From Allomyces macrogynus ATCC 38327 (lineage: Eukaryota; Blastocladiomycota; Blastocladiomycetes; Blastocladiales; Blastocladiaceae): a DNA stretch of 12,003 nucleotides. Under the pieces are notes generated by a model, which saw only the letters and a list, made by a program, of their open reading frames with translations, was not told the DNA's origin and did no database searches. The stretch spans positions 38,609 to 50,611 of the forward strand of contig GG745371.1 of the NCBI GenBank assembly GCA_000151295.1. Direction: 5' to 3'. Position numbers and translations under genes: made by a program. Within the stretch, counting starts at the first letter, position 1; every line of letters begins with the position of its first letter. Shown here in pieces: positions 1-8,740 of this stretch.

Positions 1-2562
1 GCTACGAGCGGCGTCGACGACATGGGCTGCCACGTGGACGCGGGTGCAGTAGCAGCAGCGGGGGCCGGCGGCGCTGCGAGAGTCCCCGTCGGCAGGATAT
101 CGACAGACACGGTACTCCCCGTCGGGCTCGTCCCGACCGCAGCTGATCCGGGAGCGCGCAAGTCCGGCGCCGACGCCGACGCCAAATCCTCGATCGTCAC
201 CCTGGTCACCACCGGCGACGCCGCGAGGGAAGATGATCCGCGCGCGATAGGGCCCGGCACGCGCGAGGACGTTGAGGTCGGGGTCGACACGCGCTTGGGC
301 GGCGGCGGCGCAGCGGCGAGAATATCCTCGGGCACGACGCGCTGGACGCCGTCGATCGTGCCGGAACTAGTGACGAGTTTACCGACTGAGGACGTGCGCG
401 ACATGGTCGGCTGGGTCTTGGGCGGCGACGCCGCGGCGGCAGGGCTCGCCGGCTCGACGGGGGTGGACGACGTGGGAGGAGGCGTCGGTGCCCCGGGCGG
501 AGGGGTCGGTGTGGGAGCGGGTGATGCGGCCTTCTTGGGCTTAGCTGCTGCCAGGGACGGCTTGGGTGCCGGTTTCGCGGGCACAGGCGCGGCCGCGGGC
601 GTCGACGGCTTCTTGGCATTGTTCTTCCCCTTCTTCTTCCTCCCCGCGCTCGCCGTGCCCGCATCGCCAAACAATTCCGCGGCCTTGGCCTTGGCCTGTT
701 CGGCCGACGCGATCTGCGCCATTTCATCCAAGAACACGTTGCGTAGCGACAAGTCGAGCGCGCGAATCCCGGCCTCGAGGCCATCATCGTACAAATCAAT
801 CGCCGCAAGTCGGCGGTCACACAGTTCGTCAAACTGGGCCTGGAACTGCGCGTTCACGTCTTTGACGATCGTGGCTTCGCGCGCTTCGCCGTCGATCATG
901 CAGCACACGAGCATGTTGAGGACGAGTCCCGTAGCGGCCTCTTGGGGGAACAATGCGGCGATTTCGTCGGGACTTTGCGCACTGGAGGTGCTGACCAGGT
1001 GCTCGATGCGCTTGATGGCCTTGCGCACGTCGCCTTTCGCCGCACGGTCGAGCCGGTGGCCCACGTTGTCGTTGGCCTTGGCGAGCAAGGTCCACATTTG
1101 CTGCACGTCCGCGACGGCGGCTTGGATCTCGGCGTGCCGCGCAGCGACGCGCGCACGAACAGCGGCCACGGCCGCCTGCGCGTCGGCCACCTTATCGTCG
1201 ATTTCCTGCGGGAGCATATCGCGCATGCGGCGTACGATTACGGTGCTCGGCGAGCTGGCGTCGCCATCGTCCACCTGAATCTGGTCCAGGACGCGGCGGC
1301 ATGTGGTCGCGAGCTGGTCGACGTAGGCAACGACGGCAGCGACAGCTGGCTCGAACCGCGTGTCGATCATGGTCTGGTGGTCCTCAACGATCGCTTGCAG
1401 CAGTGCCGCGAGTTTCTCGTCAACCGCCGCGAGCTGGCCGGGATCGGTCGCCTTGCGCTTGTGCTTGGCCATGTTCACGACGTGCGTCCACTGCGTGTCA
1501 AACTTAGCGGCCGCATCGCCCGTGTCGGCAAGAACCTTGGCCACCGTCTCGCCACGCGTCGCATCAAGCATGCGAACGGTCGCGCAGAACGCGCGCACGG
1601 GCTGCCAGACAGGTTCGAGCATCTTACGCAGTGCTGCCGCATACTTTGCATGGAACTTGGCCGCATCCCCCTCGACGATCGCGCGCTCGCGGTCGACGTG
1701 CGCGGGCCGCGCGAGTTTCCTCGGGCGCAATAATCTGAATTTCCTCGTTCATTTGCAGCAGAGCCGCCAAGCGTGCCGACGACGCCGAAAGACCCGACTT
1801 GTCGGCATCGATCAGGTGGAAAATTGTTTCGAGCTCCTCGTCGTCGTCCTCGCCATCATCCTCCTCGTCACCATCCTTGGCACGACTCGCCCGGCGCACG
1901 GTAGCAGCCGTGGGCGACGCGGTCGCGTCCTCGTCGCGCGGCTGCAGCGAATGATAGACCGAGTCGAGTTCCTGCTCGAACGCGCACGGGTCAACGTCGA
2001 GGTGGTCGGTCAGACGCGAAGGGCGCGCGATCCAGTCGTCCACGAGCCGCGAGACCTCGTCGAGCGCTGTGGCAGCGGCGGTGGTCGCTGGCGAATCGGT
2101 GGTCGGTGCCGCTGCGGCCTGCTGTTTCCCTTTCGGCTGCTTTTTACCCTTCTTCCCTCCCCCACCACCGCCGTTAGCCACGGGCGGCGGCGGCGGCGTC
2201 GCGGTTGGCGGTGTCCCCGGTCGCCTCGCGCGGTCAGCGAGCGCACGTTCCCACTGCTGCACGGCGTCGGCGGGCGCCGGTTTGACAGGCTTCGACTAGC
2301 ACACACACCGATAATCAACGTTCCGTCCAGTCTCTGCTCCGATGAACCAAAAAAAAACACACACCTGATCCGCCGCGATCCCCGCGGCTGGCGCGCCATT
2401 GCCCGAATAGAGCATGCGGAAAATGACCTGCGACCACTCGGCGTAAATGGGCGTCGTCGACTTGACTTCCTTGATGACGGCGTCGCGCGGGACGCGGATC
2501 GTCGGGAACTGGTCGGCGTAGGGCGCAAATGCCTCGAGAATCATTTGCGGGCTGTCGTCCAT
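1..2562 (-). CDS. Large unrecognised protein, two exons, one frameshift, 3' end beyond the window
   Basis: The gene reads leftward from an ATG at 2562 in perfect Kozak context (ACCACCATGG). Exon 1 (2562-2365) encodes 66 residues; after a 69-nt intron, exon 2 starts at 2295 and stays open to the left edge, giving about 830 residues in the window. I do not recognise the family. In order one sees a compact N-terminus with a WSQVIFRMLY stretch, a Pro/Gly linker with a Lys-rich patch (about 108-125), an acidic run (about 205-220), a long Ala-rich, charged, probably helical region (about 260-590), a second Lys-rich patch (RKKKGK, near 618) and a Pro/Ala/Ser tail. There are no membrane segments or signal peptide. 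The frame breaks at the AAA at 1716-1718: dropping one A restores a continuous protein (PEELARPAHVDRERAIV). The composition suggests a cytoplasmic or nuclear scaffold, but no function can be assigned. Reality of the gene is well supported; the frameshift may be a sequencing error. Confidence 0.75.
2296..2364 (-). other. 69-nt spliceosomal intron of the left-hand gene
   Basis: On the minus strand the donor is GTGTGTG, directly after the codons for Ala-Asp-Gln; a T-run follows and the acceptor is TGTGTGCTAG. Splicing is in phase 0 and joins two protein-like segments (GIAADQ to SKPVKPAPA). Reading through would stop at the acceptor TAG itself. The donor departs from GTAAGT. This intron is the strongest single sign that the DNA is eukaryotic. 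Confidence 0.75.
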
Positions 2563-3066
2563 GGTGGTTGCCCTGATCAAAGTTGGAAACGTGTGCGTGG
2601 AGCGTGCGGGCCGGGTCCAAGCGTGCAGGCAGTGCCGGTTGGGATCGTGGACAGTGTCGGGTCGTGGTCGTGATTAGGCTCGTTGTCGTGCGTCGCCGTC
2701 GTCGGTCAAGCTGGCCGCGATGTCGTCGATATTTTTTGATACAGGGGATGTACGATCGGCGGTGATCTGGCCGAGGATCAATTGGAAAGCACGTGTTCCA
2801 CGAGTGGATTGGTTGCCAAGGGGCGATCAGTGCACAAAAAACCATCACCTCCAGCTTGCCTCCCGGCGAAATTGGCGAAAAGCCAAACCACTGACCCCAA
2901 GAGCGGACGCGACAATAATGATCATGTGTATTTGGCTCTTGCAGCGACCCTCAGGCGGTTTCCCCGCGCGCCCCCCACAACCCCCAATTCGACTTCAACG
3001 ACCGCTCCTCACCGCGACATTTGGCGCCCCACGCCACTCGTACCAGCACAGCGGCAAAAGGACCCT
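2563..3066. other. Intergenic stretch, probable 5' flank of the left-hand gene
   Basis: No coding region can be supported here. Open frames on both strands have the Arg/Pro/His-rich composition of non-coding GC-rich DNA. The part next to 2562 must carry the promoter and leader of the leftward gene, but I see no convincing TATA box. A more AT-rich patch lies around 2735-2750 (atattttttgatac). Confidence 0.4.
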
Positions 3067-3527
3067 TCACGAGGTCCACATCGTGCGCGCCATTTGCACG
3101 GACTCGCGCCGGATCATCCCCCACGCGCCATGCACCGCGACCGCAAAGAAATGCCCGACCCGCAACATCGGTCTCGGCGCATGTTCAGGTCGTCGCCCGC
3201 AGAGAACAGGGCATTGCGCATTTGCGAGAATGTTGACGACGGCACTGAGCCGTTTGCGTTCCCACGCCCATCGACGCAGGGCGCGGCGCAGTTGCGCGTC
3301 GTGGCCGTCAAACGACGGGAACGCGGTATGGTTCAGGAGTCGGCGGAGTGAGCAAAATGGAGCGAACTACCACCATCGCCCTGTTCCTCAATGCCGACGA
3401 CGACCCTCGACGTACCGAGCAGCAGCACCTTGCTTCCGTCCAACACGAGAGCAAACGCCATGGCCGACCCAGCGACACCAGCGCCGGCGACAATGGCGTC
3501 AAACGACGGCGAGGTGGACGGCACGCT
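3067..3527 (-). pseudogene. ERG1: Squalene monooxygenase (squalene epoxidase) relic with internal deletion
   Basis: Squalene monooxygenase is an ER-membrane FAD enzyme that converts squalene to 2,3-oxidosqualene in sterol synthesis, usually about 450-500 residues. Here the minus strand starts with the FAD Rossmann fold: FDAIVAGAGVAGSAMAFALV (GxGxxG) then DGSKVLLL, at about 3500-3435. Within about 30 codons it changes to the family's C-terminus: LLNHTAFPSFDG, then RRWAWERKRLSAVVNILANA, a frameshifted ALFSAGDDLN piece, and GHFFAVAVHGAWGM near the stop TGA at 3069-3067. The whole substrate-binding and catalytic middle, about 300 residues, is missing, and at least two frame changes and an in-frame TGA follow the junction. 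DNA just after the junction still resembles the GGGMTVAL...LLRRLL motif. No ATG fits the start; a TTAG acceptor-like site at 3531-3528 directly precedes it, so an upstream exon may have existed. Family assignment is strong; it cannot make an active enzyme. Confidence 0.85.
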
Positions 3528-4341
3528 CTAAGACGAGAACCAAGCCAGTGTCAGCCGCGTTGATGCCACAGTCGGGCGCGGAGGTTGAGTAGAGCAATTG
3601 TACACGAACGGATCGTGAATCGGTGGACACAATGGTTGGTTTGTAATCGAGCACAGCCATTTCGACGCGGTAATTCGTGCAGCGAGCAGCAAGCGGCGCA
3701 GTTGGAATTTGTGGGGGTGCTGGATCGTCGTGAACAGATGCGCGAATGAATTCCTCGTTGGTCGCAGGCGTTGCAGGGGCGCGGAGAGGAAGGGGCTCGA
3801 AAAAGAGTTGAGAGCGAGATAAACAAGGAGGAATGGTTCTGTTGCCACTCCCACCGATCAATCCATCGTTCTGGTCGGTTGTTGACAGCCGTTGGGGGAC
3901 GGGCACAGTTGCAGTCAAGCATGTACTTCTCTTGCCTATGGATGTAGGTATGCCAGGTGCACCAAATCCCTGCCGCAGACGCCGAATTCGCATCATTTCG
4001 GTCATCAAATCCCTTCAGCCTTCTCGGCCCTGGCAAAGGCATCTTGACCCAGGGCAGGCCCGCTCTTGCGTTGTGTTGGAGTCGGCGGCAGTCTCGGTGA
4101 GTTTTGATCACGGTGCGGCGCAGGTTTGCCGGAGCCATTCATTTTCGGCAAGTAAACCAGCAACCATCAATTTTGGTTGAATGTCGAAGGAATTGGCGGT
4201 CGGCGCGACCAAGGAGAAATGGGAAGCTGCAAGCAGCAACTATTAGCGGCAAGCAGAGCAGAACACAAAAGAGTATCAATTCAATACGTTCTTCGTGATT
4301 AAACACGGCTCATAACCACGCTGCCTGGGTTCGAGGAAGAC
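3528..4341. other. Intergenic stretch without a supportable gene
   Basis: About 800 bases with no recognisable product. A minus-strand frame across 4008-3499 contains a protein-like stretch from an ATG near 3661 (MAVLDYKPTIVSTD) that could be a first exon or leader of the squalene monooxygenase relic, because a TTAG acceptor-like site sits at 3531-3528. The minus strand around 3830-3770 is pyrimidine-rich, as in a fungal promoter. The right end (4230-4310) is comparatively AT-rich and precedes the next, rightward, relic. Confidence 0.35.
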
Positions 4342-5762
4342 ATGACCATCATCCACGCCGCGAAGCAGACCGCGACACGCCGGGCCGCTTTCGCCGTGCT
4401 CGCCCTCGCCTCAGCAACTGCAGCGCGCGCACTCTTGTGCCAAGGCGTTCAACTCGTTGCATTGGACCACGCTCGCTACCCGTTCAAGCCCGTTCTGCAC
4501 GACTTCAGCCTTACCCGTCATGAGCCGACAAGTTTCCGCCCGAGGAGTCGGCCGTGTCGTCTCTGCCTGGATTCCTCGCTGCGCCGGCGCCTGCCGCGCC
4601 GTCTTCCAAAGCCGCGTCCGCGGAATCAGTGCCCGACACTTGGAACAATTTCCAGGCGGGAGCGTTGATTTGGTATCGAGAACGAGGTGTCGGCTGGCTG
4701 CCGGGCATTGTCGACGCAAAGACGACCGGCGGACTTCGCGTCTAGCCGTTCTATGGCAAACCAGACACGCTCGTGAACGTCTCAAAGCCCGAGTCGGGGA
4801 CGCAAGTACCTGTTCTGGTTATGGATCCGGATAAAGGGCCCGAAAATCATGACAGTGTTTAAGGAGTGGGTCGACAAGGCCGCGGATTCGGTGGACAGGA
4901 AACGAAGGGATTCGAGCTTCATTGGCGCTCGAGGATGCCCGTTCGTCAATTTATGCGCGTGATTGACGACAGCGTCGAGGTTGTCAATGAGGGCTCCTTC
5001 GACCGCCTCGAGGCACTGTGTGCAGAGTCTGTTCCCCGGTCCTCGACGCAATTTGGCGCGGTGTGCACGCGTCGTGGCGGTTCAGCAAGTGGTCGACGCG
5101 CGGGCGGAACGCGCACCGCGAGCTCGCGCAGGCACTGGGCGGGACGCCGTACTCGCGCGCGCAGACGCAGGTCGTTGATCACATGCTCGCGGAGCGGTAT
5201 GCACCCACGGCCGACGGCGTTTCAGACGCACCCGCCGACGTGCTGGCCGTGGTCGAGTCGGACCCGCAGATCGTACAACTGATCATCGCGCCCGAGTGCA
5301 TACTACGGCTGATCGTCATGACGACTCCCACGCGTACCTGCACGCCGACGCAAAGGTCCCGACCGTGCCAAGCGCGACCGCTGGCTTGCGTCGCCCGAGG
5401 GGCTCGCCTACCTGAAGGCGTACGAGTACAATTCGCCGCGGTGGCACGGCGAGTTTGAGGGCGCCGAGGTGGTCGCGTACCCGACCGACTTGGACGCTGA
5501 CCACGAGGCCGCCGTGCTTGCGCTCGCTGAGTTTGTGCTTAAGGACTCGATTTGGGTCGCGGGTTTGCTCGAGCTGCAGCGTGGAGTCGCGGCGGGGCAG
5601 CCGAGGCGCGCACGGTCGCATGTGCCGCCGGACGCCAAGCCGGTCGTGGTCGCGCGCGGTGGATTCGGCCGGCGCGGTAGCATTGGTGGTCGTGCGACAA
5701 TGGGCGCCCAGGCCATGTCGCTTGATGATTCGGACGACGACGATTTTGCGTCTGGTCACTGA
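4342..5762 (+). pseudogene. Degraded gene with a PWWP/Tudor-like segment and acidic C-terminus
   Basis: A chain of protein-like pieces on the plus strand jumps between frames. From the ATG at 4342 it reads MTIIHAAKQTATRRAAF to about 4523, shifts one base, and continues through ADKFPPEESAVSSLPGF into FQAGALIWYRERGVGWLPGI. That piece resembles the strand order of a PWWP domain (G-x-L-I-W...GWLPGIV, then FYG, then FKEWVDKAA), a chromatin-reader fold. Lesions include TAG at 4743, TAA at 4860 with a frame change, more frame changes between about 4930 and 5020, one near 5290 (after QLIIAPE) and one near 5353 (the AAA of HADAK). The best-kept parts are RNAHRELAQALGGTPYSRAQ and the end, KAYEYNSPRWHGEFEGAEVV onward, closing with SLDDSDDDDFASGH and TGA at 5760. 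The PWWP call is tentative; the rest is unrecognised. With at least six lesions, decay is likelier than error. Confidence 0.5.
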
Positions 5763-5967
5763 ACGTCGTGTGCTCGCTTGGCCGGTCGCTGTGTGTGTGA
5801 TTGGGGGTGCCGTTAAAGTAATTCGTTTTCTTTTTCACGCTGCAGTCTGCCACGTTGTCCTCGATTCACAAACGGCTCGACGACGCGCACCGTCCATTGA
5901 GGACAATCTGACCGCAGGACAGCTGTGGGACGCGTTCGTCCAAGGGCCAATGCTCGCGGTCGCGGTC

Positions 5968-5983
5968 GCGCGCCCTGGCGCGC
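5968..5983. repeat. Perfect short inverted repeat (7-bp arms)
   Basis: GCGCGCC and GGCGCGC flank a 2-base CT spacer, inside a run of cgcggt units. It is probably a chance product of alternating GC sequence rather than a functional site. Confidence 0.3.
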
Positions 5984-6180
5984 GCGCTGGGTCCATTACC
6001 GGTTCACCGAACCACAGAGCCGCAGAGGTCAATGCCAGGTCCGCTGAATCGGAGCATAGGGCGATCCGCCGGATCGGTGGGCCGCTTTTTGCTCGTGGTT
6101 TGAGTGATCCGCGGGATGTGAAGCGACGGAGCAGCGAGACGTGCTCCAGTCGCACCACGACGAGGTGATTGCATCGATGA

Positions 6181-6250
6181 TTCGCCCTCTGCCCACCGCC
6201 CCTGCGCTCCTCCCGTCCCTTCGTCTTCCTCCAGCTCTCCTTCCGCTCAA
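6181..6250 (+). promoter_or_regulatory. Pyrimidine-rich promoter/leader tract upstream of the oxygenase gene
   Basis: Seventy bases dominated by C and T (for example ctcctcccgtcccttcgtct) lie about 160-230 bases before the ATG at 6411. A similar tract (about 8620-8735) precedes the start of the truncated second copy, suggesting it was part of the duplicated unit. CT-rich tracts near transcription starts are common in fungal promoters. No TATA box was identified. Confidence 0.35.
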
Positions 6251-6410
6251 ATAGAGCACGGGCGCGCCGCCACCCCCTCGGCATCCCAAGAATTCAAGTC
6301 AAGGCTCGATTTGTTGCTGTTGCCGGCTCGGGTCTACTTTCCATCCGCACCGATTCCTGTCATCTACCCTGTGCCGTTGCTCACGAAACTCCCAGCACCA
6401 ATCTAAAACT

Positions 6411-8274
6411 ATGACCGTTCTCCACAACCACGCCGCTGCTTGGTCTGCTCGCTGCCCCGCCATCGATGCTGTCGATCAACCGCCGCCTACATCGGCCAAC
6501 CACGGCGACGACACCAAGCCGAACCGCATGACGAGCACCAACCCGAACGAGGGCACCCGCAGCGACAGCGCCTTCTCGACCCGTCCCCATGAACTCTCCA
6601 CCGAAATGCAACCTCCACGCCGTCTCGTATCTCCGACCACCAACGAGCGCGTCTGCCGCGGAATTCTCGGCCGCGAAATCGTATGGACGGCCGCGCACCC
6701 GCACCTCGAGGACCTCGAGCCCCTGCGCGCGCTCGGCGACGACCTCGCCGACAACGCGCTCGACGCCCTGCTCGCTGCGCGTACCTCGTCCGCGGCGCCC
6801 GCCTGCATGCACGACCTGGCGACGGCCCTGCGCGACGCCGTGACAGCACTTGACGAGGGCGATACGGCGAGTCCGTACACGCACCTCTCGCCGTCACACC
6901 AAGCGTCGATCCGCGCCATGTGGGCGCACATCACGACCGTGCCCGACTGGGTCGACTGGGCTCTCGTGGACGCCGGGCAGTCGTTTCTGTGGCAGCATTT
7001 GGGCTACGTGTCGTGGGTGCTGTCGATGGGCACGTTGCTCGGCGGGTACTCGGCCGCGTCGATTGTGGCTGTGCTGGACGCAACGGGGTATTTGTCGGGC
7101 CGTGGGGAGGGGGAGCGCGTCGTGACGCGGCGGTTGCTTGAGACGAGCCATATGCTCGTGCACGCGATGATGTCGCCCGAGGCGGTGAAGCCGGGCGGGA
7201 CTGGGTGGAAAAGTGTCGTGAACGTGCGGTTTTTGCATGCGTTGGGTGCGTTGGCTCGAAAAACTTGTGGAAGTGCCGGTTCGAGTGACTGACGATGGTT
7301 GGTGCGCGCCTATAGTCCGCCGCCGCGTTCTCGCCCAGTCCAAGACGCCGGGCAGGTACTCGGTTGCGCAACACGGTCTCCCCGTCAACCAAGAAGACAT
7401 GGTCGTGACCGCACTCGGGTTCGCGGTCGTGATGCTCGCCGGTATCGAGCGGCTCGGCGTGACCACAGGCGTCCTGGACCCGACTGCGACCATCGATCCG
7501 GACCTCGCGTACGGTGTCGCAGGGTACATGCACGTGTGGGCGTACATTTCGCACCTGTCGGGTATCCGCGCCGACCTGAACCCGCTCCTCCCGCCCGCGG
7601 CCGCGCGCGACGCGGCCGAATGCGCGATTGCAGCGGGTCTCGTCGGTGCCGGGGTCCTAGTCCCACGCGCCGACTCTGACGAGTTGCCATTCGCGCACGC
7701 GACGCGCGCGACCGAGGCCACGTTCGTGCACCTGTATGCGCCCGACACGACGTCTCGGTTACTCGCTGCAGCGCTGATCGACGGGTTCAGCAAGGTGCCG
7801 CCGACGTATACGCCGCGCGCCACGTGCATTGCCGCGGCGCGGATCATTTTGGGCGACCGGATTGCTGACGAGCTCGGTGTGCCGGCGACGACCGAGAAGG
7901 AAGTGGCCAAGGCGTGGCGTGTCGTGCGGTTCTCGTTCCGCCCGTTCGCGATGATTTGGCGCTACGTGCCGTGGCTGCGGCCGGTGCTCAAGCGGCGGCT
8001 GGTCGCGATGCATGAGAAGGTGTTTGTCGAGCACGTGCTCCGGCCGGCGGTGGGGAAGCGCGTCAGTGCCGCGGTCAAGTCGGATGCGTTTGCGTTCCAC
8101 ACGGACGTGGTAAGTACGGACGCGGTGGCGGGTCGCGGCGCGAAGGTCAACCAGGCGAGTGAAGTCAAGTCCGTGGAACTGTACGTGCTGCGCTCGCATA
8201 TTATTTTGACGCTGTTCATGGCCGTCTTGGGTCTCCTTGTCGCGGTCCAAACGGGGACGCTGATGTGGGTCTGA
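6411..8274 (+). CDS. MpaB/Lcp-type haem oxygenase (DUF2236 family), frameshifted as read
   Basis: The family (PF09995) includes ER-bound MpaB, which cleaves the farnesyl chain of a mycophenolic acid precursor, and rubber oxygenase Lcp. Both are isoprenoid-cleaving enzymes; Lcp uses haem b. Seen here: QSFLWQHLGYVSWVLSMGTL, an LDATGYLSG turn, then RRLLET (R241, T245) and VRFLHAL (H276). Their spacing matches the haem-pocket Arg, Thr and proximal His of Lcp as I recall them. The frame then breaks at GGG 7244-7246. Dropping one G gives the family's LHALVRW motif and continues with HGLPVNQEDM (from 7372), HVWAYISHLSGIRADL and a hydrophobic C-terminus (SHIILTLFMAVLGLLVAV) that likely anchors it in a membrane. 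Joined length is about 620 residues, longer than bacterial members because of an N-terminal extension. The start may instead be the second ATG at 6528 (MTSTNP), since the partial copy downstream begins MTSMHD. The substrate is unknown. The lesion may be a base-calling error. Confidence 0.82.
8110..8154 (+). other. Possible 45-nt phase-0 intron or ordinary coding sequence
   Basis: GTAAGT, a textbook donor, lies exactly at a codon boundary near the 3' end of the oxygenase reading frame, and AACCAG closes 45 bases later, also at a codon boundary. Removing it would delete 15 residues (VSTDAVAGRGAKVNQ) without changing frame. There is no pyrimidine tract and the length is short, so coding is at least as likely. 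Confidence 0.2.
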
Positions 8275-8740
8275 GCAAACCAGCTTGGGCCGCCGCATTG
8301 ATTGTTTGCGATGACGGCAACGTCGCGAATTGCTGTACATAACCAAGTTTGATGGAAATATCTTCTTGATTGCATTTCGGTGTGGTTCGAGGAGCTGACA
8401 GTTGTGGCATGCGTTCAATTGAGAGGTGACTGCGTCCAGTCATGCCAACACACGACTCACGAGTGTGCCGTTTTTCTGTCGAATAGAATTTGATATCGCT
8501 TGTGAAGTTATGAGAGGTATGTGGATGTACTGGTGTGGGTTGCAGCTCGCGAAGAAAATTACGAAGGCTTGTCAGAGAAGTGATTTATTTGGAGGGTGAT
8601 GCGCAGCCAACGCAGTCTGTCGTTCCTTGGCATCTCCTCCCCTTTCGCGGCCGTCCCCCTTGCTCGCTTCTCCTTGATATTCTCTTCCTCCCATTTTTGT
8701 CTCCTGGAGCGCCCTCGCCTCTTGCCACCGTACCATTGCA
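8275..8740. other. Intergenic: 3' flank of the oxygenase gene and 5' flank of its partial copy
   Basis: No supported gene. The left part (8275-8580) is relatively AT-rich, as expected of a 3' untranslated region and terminator. No canonical AATAAA was found. The right part (about 8620-8735) is pyrimidine-rich and resembles the leader upstream of the full copy. Confidence 0.4.

Larger units (their letters stand above)
5763..6410. other. Intergenic region, promoter side of the oxygenase gene
   Basis: No supported gene. A plus-strand stretch near 5905-5975 (EDNLTAGQLWDAFVQGPML) is mildly protein-like and may be a further remnant, but nothing supports it independently. The stretch contains a short GC hairpin (5968-5983), a pyrimidine-rich tract (6181-6250) and a less GC-rich leader up to the ATG at 6411. 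Confidence 0.4.

Noticed and set aside
22..1278. Long plus-strand open frame of 418 codons (and others at 942-1733 and 1360-2673)
   Set aside because: These lie antisense to the left-hand gene. GC-rich codon bias on the minus strand leaves the opposite strand open. Their translations are low-complexity Gly/Ala or Arg runs without domain character, while the minus-strand reading has an intron, a Kozak start and structured segments.
2720..3592. Plus-strand open frame of 290 codons
   Set aside because: It is Arg/Pro/His-rich without motif, and it overlaps the clearly recognisable minus-strand squalene monooxygenase relic.
3499..4008. Minus-strand open frame of 169 codons
   Set aside because: Only its distal part looks mildly protein-like, no family is recognised, and its end runs antiframe through the squalene monooxygenase relic. 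Mentioned only as a possible upstream exon or leader.
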